Shown here piece after piece: positions 1 through 11,204 of a stretch of 64,000 nucleotides of DNA. A program made the position numbers and the translations under genes. The stretch comes from WLWS01 sp965243105 (GTDB lineage: Bacteria; Pseudomonadota; Gammaproteobacteria; Eutrophobiales; Eutrophobiaceae). The stretch covers positions 558,001 through 622,000 of the forward strand of contig CBDEUC010000002.1 in the NCBI GenBank assembly GCA_965243105.1, in the 5' to 3' direction. The stretch's first letter is position 1. Each line of letters begins with the position of its first letter. The notes beneath the pieces were generated by a model, which saw only the letters and a program-made list of their open reading frames with translations, ran no database searches and was not told where the DNA came from.

Positions 1-222
1 TGCACTGGCACAGCCATGCAGGGCCTCCTGCGTGACACCAAAGGCCTCACCACTGGCGTAAACCAGCACCGGTCGAATACGTTTACCCTCACCAAGCACG
101 GCGTAACGCATGGCTTCGTGCAAGTGAACCGGTTCCCTGTCCGCAGCGGGTAACCAGTGATCCAGCGCCTTACCCACCTGTTCCTGGTAGGTCGTCAGCT
201 TGGCTTTCAGGGACTCTTCCAT
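1..222 (-). CDS. ispA: Farnesyl/geranyl diphosphate synthase, N-terminal part
   Basis: Condenses isopentenyl diphosphate with allylic diphosphates in isoprenoid synthesis in the cytoplasm. Only the first 74 or so codons lie in the window; the gene runs off the left edge. The visible protein starts MEESLKAKL and contains the GKRIRPVLVY stretch, the first conserved region of polyprenyl synthetases; the two Asp-rich motifs lie beyond the edge. It follows xseB by 25 bases on the same strand, the usual xseB-ispA(-dxs) order in gammaproteobacteria, which supports the assignment. Confidence 0.9.
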   Translation of the reverse strand, partial: MEESLKAKLTTYQEQVGKALDHWLPAADREPVHLHEAMRYAVLGEGKRIRPVLVYASGEAFGVTQEALHGCASA

Positions 223-247
223 TTCTTATCTATTCTCCGCTGCGGGA

Positions 248-487
248 CTAATCTTCATCTTCCTCGTAATCAGCAAGGTCATCCTTGCCGCTGTCCTTGA
301 GAAGAATTTTTACCTTTTGCTCTGCCTCCGCCAGGGCCTTCTGGCAGGAGCGCGTAAGTGCAACACCTCTCTCGAACTGCTTGAGTGAGTCTTCCAGGCT
401 TAATTCACCCTGTTCAAAGGTTTCAACCAGTTCTTCGAGCTCCGCCAGAGCGTTTTCAAAGTCAAACTTGTCCTGTTTCCGTGCCAC
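248..487 (-). CDS. xseB: Exodeoxyribonuclease VII small subunit
   Basis: Small helical subunit that binds XseA to form exonuclease VII, a single-strand DNA nuclease. The 79-residue product has the usual family length, the conserved core [20 protein letters not shown] and a coiled-coil-like second half ([17 protein letters not shown]). Translation starts at a GTG ([10 protein letters not shown]). It sits directly upstream of ispA, as in many gammaproteobacteria. The acidic C-terminus (DYEEDED) is typical. Confidence 0.95.
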   Translation of the reverse strand: MARKQDKFDFENALAELEELVETFEQGELSLEDSLKQFERGVALTRSCQKALAEAEQKVKILLKDSGKDDLADYEEDED

Positions 488-794
488 AGCATGTACCCCC
501 GGCTAGCAAAGGGGGTGAATCTTACCAATATGTCACATTTGATGTCAGTGACTATTTGGTCCTGGTTCTACCTTCACATCGAGGATTATTGAACGCCACC
601 GGGGAATACACGGGAATTATTACTTTTAAGCGCAGTAATAGATTTTGTCTATGGACTGCATATAAAAATACAATGTGTTTAGGTCCCACCACTTGTTGAC
701 ACCCATAATGGGCAGCGGTAGAGTTTGCGACCTGATCGAATTTTTGATTCATAGCTTTTTTATATATAAAAAACAATAGCTTAGGAGGCTCGCT
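488..794. other. Intergenic region with an AT palindrome before the rubrerythrin gene
   Basis: No convincing gene lies in these 307 bases; short open frames on either strand lack family features. The right end is AT-rich and holds a perfect 18-bp palindrome at 756-773 (six T, ATATAT, six A). It lies about 20 bases before the start at 795 and just before a strong ribosome binding site (AGGAGG at 783-788). The region probably holds the rubrerythrin promoter; no factor-binding consensus was recognised. Confidence 0.5.
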
Positions 795-1211
795 ATGTCA
801 CTGAAAGGTAGCAAAACCGAACAAAATCTGAAAGACGCATTTGCCGGCGAATCCCAGGCAAACCGCCGATACCTGTACTTCGCACAGAAAGCCGATGTTG
901 AGGGTTACAACGACGTCTCAACTGTATTTCGCTCAACCGCAGAAGGTGAAACAGGACACGCCCACGGTCATCTTGAGTACCTGGAAGAAGTAGGTGATCC
1001 GGCCACCGGCGAACCTATTGGTACCACGGAACTGAACCTGAAGGCTGCCATCGCTGGTGAAACCCACGAGTACACCGACATGTACCCGGGCATGGCCAAG
1101 ACAGCAAGAGAAGAAGGTCACGACGAGATTGCAGACTGGTTTGAAACTCTGGCAAAAGCGGAACGCTCCCATGCGAACCGTTTCCAGAAAGCCCTGGACG
1201 GTCTCGATTAA
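795..1211 (+). CDS. Rubrerythrin-type ferritin-like diiron protein
   Basis: Likely cytoplasmic peroxide-reducing or iron-handling diiron protein. The 138 residues form only the four-helix rubrerythrin domain: ligand motifs AGES near residue 18, the EGETGHAHGH helix, AGETHEYT and the C-terminal KAERSHANRF. The C-terminal rubredoxin domain of classical rubrerythrin is absent, so electrons must come from a separate donor. A strong AGGAGG site supports the start. The gene has its own terminator but is followed by an Fe-S protein and a DUF3501 protein, a grouping seen in other proteobacteria. Confidence 0.9.
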   Translation: MSLKGSKTEQNLKDAFAGESQANRRYLYFAQKADVEGYNDVSTVFRSTAEGETGHAHGHLEYLEEVGDPATGEPIGTTELNLKAAIAGETHEYTDMYPGMAKTAREEGHDEIADWFETLAKAERSHANRFQKALDGLD

Positions 1212-1243
1212 TCCAGGCAGCTGGTTTTATCAAGGTATTACTG

Positions 1244-1275
1244 CAAACCGGGCTATGCCCGGTTTGTTAGTTTTG
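1244..1275 (+). terminator. Intrinsic terminator after rubrerythrin
   Basis: A GC-rich hairpin with perfect 10-base arms (CAAACCGGGC at 1244-1253 and GCCCGGTTTG at 1257-1266) and a three-base loop is followed by a T-rich stretch (TTAGTTTT). It lies 33 bases after the rubrerythrin stop codon. Confidence 0.8.
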
Positions 1276-1333
1276 GCCCCTGATAGTTAAGACCAATCCT
1301 GATTATTTAGAAATCCTATCCCGAGTAAAGCCA

Positions 1334-2698
1334 ATGAGTGAATCAAGTTATCGCGAAGGGAGCCTGGAAGCGCCTACAAGACATCCACTGGACTGGAAGA
1401 ATCCCGAATTTTATGACGAGGAAAAGCTGCAGGCGGAAATGGAGCGCGTTTTTGATATCTGCCACGGCTGCAGGCGCTGTGTCAGTCTGTGCAACTCGTT
1501 TCCAACCCTGTTTGATCTAGTTGATGAATCCGACACCATGGAAGTGGACGGTGTCGACAAGGCCGACTATCAAAAAGTTGTCGATCACTGCTACCTGTGT
1601 GACCTGTGTTACCTGACCAAGTGTCCCTATGTGCCACCCCATGAGTGGAACGTGGACTTTCCCCACCTGATGCTCCAGGCAAAAGCCGTGAGCTTTAAAA
1701 AAGGGGAGAGCCGCCTGCGCGATCGAATACTCACATCCACCGACGCGGTGGGTAACCTGGCCGGGATCCCGGTAGTGGCGGAAGTGGTTAACGCGGTAAA
1801 CCAGAATAGCCTGGCGAGAAAAGCGCTGGACAAGGGGCTGGGTGTCCATCCGGATGCCATCGTGCCAAAGTATCACAGCAACACCCTGCGAAAACGCGTT
1901 AAAAAATACCAAGCCTCTCCAGTCACCGCCACTGCCAGCGAAAATGAATCCGGCAAGGTGGCACTTTTCGCGACCTGTTACTGTAACCGCAACACCCCGG
2001 ACATCGGTGAAGACCTGATAAGGCTGCTTGAACACAACGGTATTGAAGTCACCCTGGTTGAACAGGAGCAATGCTGTGGCATGCCGAAAATGGAGCTGGG
2101 TGACCTTGAAAGCGTTGAAAAGCTGAAAAATTTTAATATCCCCAGGCTGGCAAAGCTGGTGGACGAGGGCTGGAATCTTGTGGCCCCAATTCCTTCATGC
2201 GTGCTCATGTTCAAGCAGGAATTGCCCCTGATGTTTCCCGAGGACGAGGATGTTATCAAGGTGCAGCAGGCCTTCTATGACCCCTTTGAATACCTGATGC
2301 AGCGTCACAAGGCCGGCCTCCTGTCCACCGAATTTAAAAATAAACTTGGCAAAATTGCCTACCACGTTCCCTGTCATCAGCGTGTTCAAAAAATCGGTAT
2401 GAAGACAAAGGAAATGCTGGAACTCGTGCCGGATACCAGCGTCGAAGTCATCGAGCGCTGCTCGGGACATGACGGTACCTATGCCGTAAAAAGTGAATAT
2501 CACGATATCTCGGTAAAGATCTGCCGCCCGGTGGTCAGCAAGGTGAAAAAAGCAGAAGTTGACCATTACATCAGTGATTGCCCGATGGCCGGCGACCAGA
2601 TAGAACTTGGCATGGCCGATGGCAGCCACGCTCGATCACCATTTACCCTTTTATGTCACGCCTACGGCCTGGAGCATACGAATATAAGCGATGAATAA
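1334..2698 (+). CDS. Heterodisulfide reductase/GlpC-like Fe-S oxidoreductase subunit
   Basis: Cytoplasmic or membrane-associated electron-transfer protein of 454 residues. Two ferredoxin-like cysteine clusters are visible: C43-x2-C46-x2-C49-x3-C53 and, about 40 residues on, CYLCDLCYLTKCP. These are followed by two CCG-type domains (EQCCGMPKMELG in the middle and CHQRVQKIG...ERCSGHDG near the C-terminus), as in GlpC and HdrD. No flavin or dehydrogenase partner is adjacent, so the substrate is unknown. Its stop overlaps the DUF3501 gene by 8 bases, indicating translational coupling. Annotation as glycerol-3-phosphate dehydrogenase subunit C would overstate what can be seen. Confidence 0.85.
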   Translation: MSESSYREGSLEAPTRHPLDWKNPEFYDEEKLQAEMERVFDICHGCRRCVSLCNSFPTLFDLVDESDTMEVDGVDKADYQKVVDHCYLCDLCYLTKCPYVPPHEWNVDFPHLMLQAKAVSFKKGESRLRDRILTSTDAVGNLAGIPVVAEVVNAVNQNSLARKALDKGLGVHPDAIVPKYHSNTLRKRVKKYQASPVTATASENESGKVALFATCYCNRNTPDIGEDLIRLLEHNGIEVTLVEQEQCCGMPKMELGDLESVEKLKNFNIPRLAKLVDEGWNLVAPIPSCVLMFKQELPLMFPEDEDVIKVQQAFYDPFEYLMQRHKAGLLSTEFKNKLGKIAYHVPCHQRVQKIGMKTKEMLELVPDTSVEVIERCSGHDGTYAVKSEYHDISVKICRPVVSKVKKAEVDHYISDCPMAGDQIELGMADGSHARSPFTLLCHAYGLEHTNISDE

Positions 2699-3275
2699 GT
2701 TAGAAAGACAAGACCTTTACTCACTGGAAAAATATGCCGAAGTGCGCGAGCAAATGCGTGCAGAGGTTATGCAGCACAAGCAAAATCGCCGGCTCGCGAT
2801 CGGTCCCGATGCAACACTGTATTTTGAAGATCGGCTGACCATGCATTACCAGGTACAGGAAATGCTGCGCACGGAGCGCGTGTTTGAAGCGGCTGGCATT
2901 GAAGAAGAACTGGAAGCCTACAACCCCCTGATTCCTGACGGTTCAAACTGGAAAGCCACCTTTATGATCGAAATCGATGATCCCGAGGAACGTCGGCAGA
3001 AACTCGCAAATATGCTCGGTATCGATGCCGCAGTGTGGGTCCGCATAGGGGAGCATGAGGCTGTGAGACCTATCAGCAATGAGGATCTTGAAAGGGAAAC
3101 CGAGGATAAAACCTCCTCGGTGCATTTCCTGCGATTTGAACTCAACGCTGAAATGGTGGAATCGTTGAAAAATGGCGCAAGTCTCGCCGCCGGCATCGAC
3201 CACGAGGCCTACAATTACACGGTGGATCCCGTGGAAGACAATATTCGAAATGCACTGCTGGGGGATCTTGACTAA
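2691..3275 (+). CDS. DUF3501 family protein
   Basis: A 194-residue protein of the DUF3501 family, function unknown. The N-terminal part (LYSLEKYAEVREQMRAEVMQHK, then GPDATLYFEDRLTMHYQVQEMLR) is characteristic. It has no signal peptide or membrane segment, so it should be cytoplasmic. It overlaps the preceding Fe-S protein by 8 bases and lies close to the rubrerythrin gene. The recurring rubrerythrin/Fe-S/DUF3501 grouping suggests a shared redox or metal-related task; this is inferred from context only. Confidence 0.85.
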   Translation: MNKLERQDLYSLEKYAEVREQMRAEVMQHKQNRRLAIGPDATLYFEDRLTMHYQVQEMLRTERVFEAAGIEEELEAYNPLIPDGSNWKATFMIEIDDPEERRQKLANMLGIDAAVWVRIGEHEAVRPISNEDLERETEDKTSSVHFLRFELNAEMVESLKNGASLAAGIDHEAYNYTVDPVEDNIRNALLGDLD

Positions 3276-3385
3276 CTGGCCACTGGGCAGAGCCACCCGG
3301 CACTTAAGAATTGAATTTTAAAAACCGCAATATACTGTTATCTTAGGCAAAATTAACCACTAGATGTCGAGGTTGCCTCGACTGA

Positions 3386-5290
<1,905 letters not shown>

Positions 5291-5344
5291 CTTGCTGTAT
5301 TTTCGCCTCTTAATCCCTGGCAAGCATTACCTGGACTAGACACC

Positions 5345-6496
5345 GTGCGCTCACGAAAATTTCAAGCACTGATCAACGGACTGATGCTCGGCCTGCTCGG
5401 TTTCTTTCTCAGCACAAGTTCTCTTGCCATGGAAGTAATCGAGTCTGAAAGCCATAGCTTTGAAGCGAGCATCCTGTCGAACGACCTTGACCAGCCATGG
5501 GGGCTGGCCTTCCTGCCGAACGGAAACATGCTCGTTACGGAAAAACCAGGCACGCTGAAACTGCTTGATAAAAGCGGAACAACCATTGCAAAGCTGCCCA
5601 AGGTTCCCGATGTCACATTGAAAGGACAGGGCGGCCTGATGGGTATTGCTCTCCATCCGGATTTTGCCAGTAACCAGCGTATATACCTGAGCTATGCAGC
5701 CGGTGGATGGCGGGGGTATGGTACCGAGGTGATCAGCGCCGTGTTTGCCCAAGGCCAATTGTCTGGTTTCAGGAAACTTTTTACGGCCAGGGCCAAAAGC
5801 CGTGGTGGTAATCATTTTGGTTCCCGCCTGGTTTTTGCCGGCGATGGCACACTCTATGTAAGCCTTGGTGACAGGGGTAGCAAGGATTCGGCACAGGAGC
5901 TTGATGACCATCGCGGTTCACTTGTCCGTCTTACCGATGCTGGAAAAATACCACCAGGCAATCCTTTTATTGATACGCCAGGAGCCAGGCCAGAAATATT
6001 CAGCTACGGTCACCGAAACATGCAGGGCATGGCGCTTCACCCTGTTACCGGCGAAATCTGGACCCACGAGCATGGTCCACAGGGCGGTGACGAAATAAAC
6101 ATCAATCGCCCGGGAAAAAATTATGGTTGGCCGGTTATCACTTACGGAGTGAATTATGGAATCGGCACGTCCATCGGTGAAGGGACCCACAAGGACGGCA
6201 TGGAACAACCCCTGTACAAGTGGGTGCCATCCATAGCCCCATCGGGCATGGCGTTTTATACCGGCGAGGTATTCCCGCAATGGAAGGGCAACCTGTTCGT
6301 GGGGTCGTTAAAATTTGCCACCCTGGTGAGACTTGAGCTGGACGGTGAAAAGGTAGTTCACGAAGAACGCCTGCTAACGAACCGCTTTGGACGCATACGT
6401 GACGTCGTCAGTGGTCCCGACGGTAATCTTTACTTTTTAACAGATGGCTCAAACGGAAAATTAATTCGCATTAGTCTTCCCGGCAACAACAACTAG
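5345..6496 (+). CDS. Periplasmic PQQ-dependent sugar dehydrogenase (Asd/YliI type)
   Basis: Probable soluble aldose dehydrogenase of the six-bladed beta-propeller GDH family. The 383-residue product starts at GTG and has a signal peptide (hydrophobic core [10 protein letters not shown], cleavage near SLAMEV), so it should be periplasmic. Family features include [18 protein letters not shown], the catalytic-His segment [33 protein letters not shown] and [12 protein letters not shown]. It lies between parE and parC with short gaps and may share their transcript, although its function is unrelated. No PQQ synthesis genes are in the window. Confidence 0.88.
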   Translation: MRSRKFQALINGLMLGLLGFFLSTSSLAMEVIESESHSFEASILSNDLDQPWGLAFLPNGNMLVTEKPGTLKLLDKSGTTIAKLPKVPDVTLKGQGGLMGIALHPDFASNQRIYLSYAAGGWRGYGTEVISAVFAQGQLSGFRKLFTARAKSRGGNHFGSRLVFAGDGTLYVSLGDRGSKDSAQELDDHRGSLVRLTDAGKIPPGNPFIDTPGARPEIFSYGHRNMQGMALHPVTGEIWTHEHGPQGGDEININRPGKNYGWPVITYGVNYGIGTSIGEGTHKDGMEQPLYKWVPSIAPSGMAFYTGEVFPQWKGNLFVGSLKFATLVRLELDGEKVVHEERLLTNRFGRIRDVVSGPDGNLYFLTDGSNGKLIRISLPGNNN

Positions 6497-6530
6497 ACAA
6501 TTATATTTTACTCGAACCTGGATACAGTTT

Positions 6531-8801
6531 ATGTCCAACAATCTCACCCTGGATTTCGAACAAAACGAGCAGCGCCCCATACAGGAATTTACCGAGCAGG
6601 CATATCTTGATTATTCCATGTATGTCATTCTCGACCGTGCCTTGCCACATATCAGTGACGGCTTAAAACCGGTACAAAGACGCATTATTTACGCGATGTC
6701 CGAGCTCGGGCTAAAGGCAGCTTCAAAATTCAAGAAGTCCGCGCGCACCGTGGGTGACGTCATTGGTAAATTTCATCCCCATGGCGATTCGGCCTGCTAC
6801 GAAGCCATGGTGCTAATGGCACAGGATTTCAGCTATCGATATCCCCTTGTGCATGGACAGGGTAACTGGGGCTCGACAGATGATCCCAAGTCTTTCGCCG
6901 CAATGCGTTACACCGAGGCAAAGCTAAGACCCTATGCCGATATTCTGCTGTCCGAAATTGGGCTGGGTACCGTTGACTGGATCCCAAATTTCGACGGCAC
7001 GCTAAGCGAGCCACAGCATCTGCCTGCTCGACTGCCAAATGTCCTGCTAAACGGCACTATGGGTATTGCCGTTGGCATGGCCACAGACATTCCACCGCAT
7101 AACCTTCGAGAGATTGCAAAAGCCTGTTTGAAAATTCTTGACCAGCCCAAGGTGTCTGTTGATGAGCTTTGCAAGATAGTCAAGGGACCGGACTACCCGG
7201 TACGCTCAGAAATCATTACCCCGGTCGAGGAAATACGGGAAATGTACCGCACGGGAAACGGGTCAATAAAAATGCGCGCGGTATGGGAAAAAGAAGACGG
7301 CAATATCATCATTAGCGAACTGCCATACCAGTGCTCGGGCAACAAGGTACTGGAGCAAATAGCATCACAAATGACCGCGAAAAAGCTACCCATGCTGGAA
7401 GACCTTCGCGATGAATCGGATCATGAACATCCCACGAGACTGGTACTTGTACCAAGGTCAAACCGTGTTAAGGCAGAAGACCTGATGATGCACCTTTTTG
7501 CCACAACCGATCTTGAAAAGAATTACCGGGTCAACCTGAACATGATCGGTATCAATGGCCGGCCCCAGGTTAAGGATCTCAAGACCATACTCAAGGAATG
7601 GTTGAGTTACCGTACCGAGACCGTGCGCCGGCGATTACAGCACCGCCTGGAAAAAGTTGAAAAGCAGATCCACATCCTTGAGGGCCTGATGGTTGCATTC
7701 CTTAACATTGACGAGGTCATTGCAATCATTCGACAGGAAGACGAACCCAAGCAGGCGCTGATGAAAAAGTTCAAGCTATCAGACACCCAGGCTGAGGCCA
7801 TACTCGAGCTCAAGTTAAGAAGACTGGCAAAACTCGAGGAAATAAAAATAAAGGGAGAGCTAAAAGAGCTCAACGAGGAGAGAAAAAGCCTCAACCAGGT
7901 CCTCGCTTCAAAGCAGCGCTTAAAAACCCTGGTGAAAAATGAAATAAAGGAAGACGCCGAGGAATATGGTGATGAGCGACGCTCACCGATAGTCTCCCGC
8001 GGGGAAGCAAAAGCTATTGATGTTACCGAGCTGGTGCCTTCTGAATCCCTGACTATTATCCTTTCACAAAAGGGCTGGGTAAGGGCGGCAAAAGGGCATG
8101 AAATTGATGCCGAGACGCTGAATTACAGGGCAGGTGATGGCTATCGTCAATCGGCGCAGGGACGCAGCAACCAGCCAGCCATATTTCTCGATTCAACGGG
8201 CCGCTGCTATTCCGTCATGGCTCACACCCTGCCGTCGGCACGGGGTAATGGCGAACCCATCGCAAGTCGCGTTACTCCACCAGAAGGCGCAACTTTTGAA
8301 GGTGTCATGAGTGGTAATCCCGACGAGATTTACCTGCTGGCCAGTGATGCAGGCTATGGTTTCATGGCAAAACTGGAAGATCTCATCGTCAAGACCAAAA
8401 ACGGCAAGAGCATTCTTAATGTTCCAAAGGGCGCGCTTGTTCTGCCACCGGCACGCGTAATTAACCCGGAGGAAGACTTTATTGCAGCGATAAGCTCCAG
8501 CGGACGCATGCTGGTCGTCGATATCAACGAGTTCCCCATCCTGGGCAAGGGCAAGGGTTTAAAATACATGCAAATCCCTCCTGCAAAACTCAAGACCCGG
8601 GAAGAATATGTCAGTGCAATAACATCTTTCAGCGAGGGTGAATCACTGCTGGTAAGTTCAGGCAAACGAACCCTCACCCTTAAACCGGATGTCATCGATA
8701 GTTTTTACGGTGAAAGAGGGCGCCGCGGCAACATGCTACCACGGGGATTTCGGCAGGTTTCAGCAATTAAACCCGAGCGCGCAAAAGTCTCCGATGAATA
8801 A
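6531..8801 (+). CDS. parC: DNA topoisomerase IV subunit A
   Basis: DNA-cleaving subunit of topoisomerase IV. It has 756 residues (E. coli ParC has 752). The winged-helix cleavage core holds [12 protein letters not shown], the quinolone-determining region, with the wild-type Ser and Glu residues. The active-site tyrosine lies in [12 protein letters not shown] coiled-coil arm near residues 360-480 and a C-terminal beta-pinwheel with degenerate repeats follow. It partners with parE upstream. A strong terminator follows directly. Confidence 0.97.
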   Translation: MSNNLTLDFEQNEQRPIQEFTEQAYLDYSMYVILDRALPHISDGLKPVQRRIIYAMSELGLKAASKFKKSARTVGDVIGKFHPHGDSACYEAMVLMAQDFSYRYPLVHGQGNWGSTDDPKSFAAMRYTEAKLRPYADILLSEIGLGTVDWIPNFDGTLSEPQHLPARLPNVLLNGTMGIAVGMATDIPPHNLREIAKACLKILDQPKVSVDELCKIVKGPDYPVRSEIITPVEEIREMYRTGNGSIKMRAVWEKEDGNIIISELPYQCSGNKVLEQIASQMTAKKLPMLEDLRDESDHEHPTRLVLVPRSNRVKAEDLMMHLFATTDLEKNYRVNLNMIGINGRPQVKDLKTILKEWLSYRTETVRRRLQHRLEKVEKQIHILEGLMVAFLNIDEVIAIIRQEDEPKQALMKKFKLSDTQAEAILELKLRRLAKLEEIKIKGELKELNEERKSLNQVLASKQRLKTLVKNEIKEDAEEYGDERRSPIVSRGEAKAIDVTELVPSESLTIILSQKGWVRAAKGHEIDAETLNYRAGDGYRQSAQGRSNQPAIFLDSTGRCYSVMAHTLPSARGNGEPIASRVTPPEGATFEGVMSGNPDEIYLLASDAGYGFMAKLEDLIVKTKNGKSILNVPKGALVLPPARVINPEEDFIAAISSSGRMLVVDINEFPILGKGKGLKYMQIPPAKLKTREEYVSAITSFSEGESLLVSSGKRTLTLKPDVIDSFYGERGRRGNMLPRGFRQVSAIKPERAKVSDE

Positions 8802-8806
8802 AAAGG

Positions 8807-8840
8807 ATGCCGGGCAGGCAGGTCGCCCGGCATTTAATTA
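8807..8840 (+). terminator. Intrinsic terminator after parC
   Basis: Perfect 9-base arms (ATGCCGGGC at 8807-8815 and GCCCGGCAT at 8825-8833) with a 9-base loop start 6 bases after the parC stop and are followed by a short AT-rich tail. The U-tract is modest, so termination may be partial. Confidence 0.7.
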
Positions 8841-8969
8841 GCGTGAATGGGCTCAGGGGGAGGGTAGTTGGCCCCATTCATTACTCTCTGTCGACCGCCA
8901 TGAATGAATCTTTAGTTTTTTTGATGAAATTCAATAGCCGACCTGCATTAGAGGCTGCGGAATCTATAT

Positions 8970-11192
8970 ATGCCCACCATTGTCTTTAGCCTGAGCATAT
9001 TTATCAGCTCCACCTTGCTATTCCTGGTGCAGCCGATGTTTGCCAAGACCGTGTTGCCTGTCCTGGGCGGAGCACCTCAGGTCTGGAATACCTGCATGGT
9101 GTTCTTCCAGGCACTGCTCCTGGCTGGTTATGCCTATGCCCACTATTCCGTGCGTGTGCTTGGAAAAGGCCAGTTGCCGCTTCATTTCACCCTGATGCTG
9201 GCAGTCCTGTTTTTTCTACCACTGGAGTTTCCGGTAACAGGCATCCCAGGGGGAACGACATACCCCGCGACCTGGTTAATCGGACAACTGGGCCTGTTCA
9301 TCGGCCTGCCATTTTTCCTGCTTTCCAGCACTGCGCCCCTGCTTCAACGCTGGTATGCATCTGTCCCGGGAACAAGGGCAGGCGACCCCTATTTTCTCTA
9401 TGCCGCGAGCAACATGGGCAGCCTGCTGGCACTGATCGCTTATCCGCTGATTATAGAAACCCAGGTGGGACTCACACGGCAACTGCTTTTGTGGAGCGAG
9501 GCTTATCTCGTACTTTTTTTATTCCTTACTGTCGCCATTGCATTAACCTATCGGGAAAATAACCTGGTTAGCCCGGCCAGTGATGAACCAGGCAGGGGTA
9601 TCAGCCTGTGGCGATGTCTTCGATGGATACTTCTTGCCTTTGTACCCAGCAGCATGATGCTGGGACTAACCAGTTTCATCTCAGCGGACCTCGCAGCGGC
9701 TCCTCTCATATGGGTAATTCCTCTCTCTGTGTACCTGCTGAGCTTTGTGCTGACATTTTCAAGGCGACGGCTGGTTTCACACAGGGTGTTTGTTTACTCA
9801 ACACCAGCCTTGCTGATCATACTTGCTATGCTACTGGTCTCCGGTGCGGTAGATCCCCTGTCGATTTTTATCCCGATACACGTGCTGGTGTTTTTCGCAG
9901 TCTCAATGCTATGTCATGGAGAACTGGTTAAAGACAGGCCCGAACCTTCCCGCTTGACCCTGTTTTACCTGATGATGTCCCTGGGAGGTGCCCTGGGTGG
10001 TGTGTTTAATGGCATCGTAAGCCCATTGATATTTAACGATGTACTGGAATATCCCCTGGTCCTCGTTCTTGCGGCGGTAATTTGTCCTTCCAGGAACAAG
10101 GACATGGAGGCTACAGCTTTGAGCCAGAAGGCTATGCTGCCTGCAAACCTGGTTTTCGCGCTAACACCCGCGTTGGCCCTGTTGCTGCTGGTTAACCTGC
10201 TACCGACAGGTGACAGCAGCCTCGAACCCCAGGCAACAGGCTTCTCGAGTAACATGCTAATCGCCTTTGGTGCCAGCTTGCTTCTGTGCTACCTGGCGAT
10301 AAACAACTCATATCGGTTTGCACTTGCACTTTGCCTGTGGATGCTCGCGGGCTACAGCGTTTATGACTCTGATAAAGAAGATACCCTGCTGGCGAAGAGG
10401 AGTTACTTTGGCGTGCATTCAGTGAGTACTCGAACCGACACAGGCCAGCATTTACTTTACCATGGCTCCACGGTCCATGGCCTGCAAAACTCCGGTGAAG
10501 ATGGCGGGGGTGTTCCCGGCATGTACTATCATCCCACGGGTCCCGCAGGACAGGTTTTTAACAGCTACGGCAATAAACTGCGGCATATTGCCATAATCGG
10601 TCTTGGTACTGGTGCGCTATCCAGTTATGCCTTGGAAGGACAGGCGTATAGCTACTTTGAAATCGATCCTGTGATAAGGGAAATCGCCGAAACGGAGTCA
10701 CTTTTTGACTTTAACTCGAGAGCGCGAGAACGAAATGCAAGCATTGAAACCATCATCGGGGATGCCCGTGTCAGGCTGGTGGAACAGCCGAATGCAAAAT
10801 TCGACATTATCGTCGTCGATGCATTTTCAAGCGGTTCTATTCCAGTACACCTGCTAACCCTGGAAGCTCTTTCCATGTACCGGGAAAAACTCAGGCCCGG
10901 TGGCATGCTGCTTTTTCACATTTCCAATCACTACCTGGAACTTTACCCGGTACTGGCACGGCTGGCCCTGGAGCTCAGGCTCGACGCCTATATACAAAAT
11001 AACATCATTGAAAGCGAGGTAGAGAAACAGCAGGGAAAGAGCGCCTCGCAGTGGATGTTGCTGGTGGATGCAGAAACAGATGCAAAAGGGTTGGAGCAGG
11101 GAATTGGCCGCTGGCTCAGGCTAAAACCGGCTTCGCAGTACCCGCTGTGGACAGATGATTTCTCCAGCCTCGTGGACGTTCTCAAACTTTAA
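8970..11192 (+). CDS. Membrane-fused spermidine synthase-like protein
   Basis: Inner-membrane protein of 740 residues in two parts. The N-terminal 450 residues form many hydrophobic helices in the MFS/spermidine-synthase fusion pattern (FISSTLLFLVQPMFAK, YALYAASNMGSLLAL-type motifs). The C-terminal 250 residues form a SpeE-like Rossmann domain (IAIIGLGTGALSSYAL, YFEIDPVIREIA, GDARVRLV, DIIVVDAFSSGSIPVHLLT). Soluble SpeE needs decarboxylated AdoMet from SpeD; no speD is nearby, so the true substrate is uncertain. It lies between parC and a convergent gene and probably has its own promoter in 8841-8969. Confidence 0.85.
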   Translation: MPTIVFSLSIFISSTLLFLVQPMFAKTVLPVLGGAPQVWNTCMVFFQALLLAGYAYAHYSVRVLGKGQLPLHFTLMLAVLFFLPLEFPVTGIPGGTTYPATWLIGQLGLFIGLPFFLLSSTAPLLQRWYASVPGTRAGDPYFLYAASNMGSLLALIAYPLIIETQVGLTRQLLLWSEAYLVLFLFLTVAIALTYRENNLVSPASDEPGRGISLWRCLRWILLAFVPSSMMLGLTSFISADLAAAPLIWVIPLSVYLLSFVLTFSRRRLVSHRVFVYSTPALLIILAMLLVSGAVDPLSIFIPIHVLVFFAVSMLCHGELVKDRPEPSRLTLFYLMMSLGGALGGVFNGIVSPLIFNDVLEYPLVLVLAAVICPSRNKDMEATALSQKAMLPANLVFALTPALALLLLVNLLPTGDSSLEPQATGFSSNMLIAFGASLLLCYLAINNSYRFALALCLWMLAGYSVYDSDKEDTLLAKRSYFGVHSVSTRTDTGQHLLYHGSTVHGLQNSGEDGGGVPGMYYHPTGPAGQVFNSYGNKLRHIAIIGLGTGALSSYALEGQAYSYFEIDPVIREIAETESLFDFNSRARERNASIETIIGDARVRLVEQPNAKFDIIVVDAFSSGSIPVHLLTLEALSMYREKLRPGGMLLFHISNHYLELYPVLARLALELRLDAYIQNNIIESEVEKQQGKSASQWMLLVDAETDAKGLEQGIGRWLRLKPASQYPLWTDDFSSLVDVLKL

Positions 11193-11204
11193 TCGCGGGG
11201 ATAT

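Noticed and set aside
552..776. Minus-strand open frame of 74 codons between xseB and the rubrerythrin gene
   Set aside because: Atypical composition, no homology features, and its start lies in the AT-rich promoter region.
8807..8989. Open frame of about 60 codons after parC
   Set aside because: It covers the parC terminator hairpin and overlaps the next gene's start; no family features.
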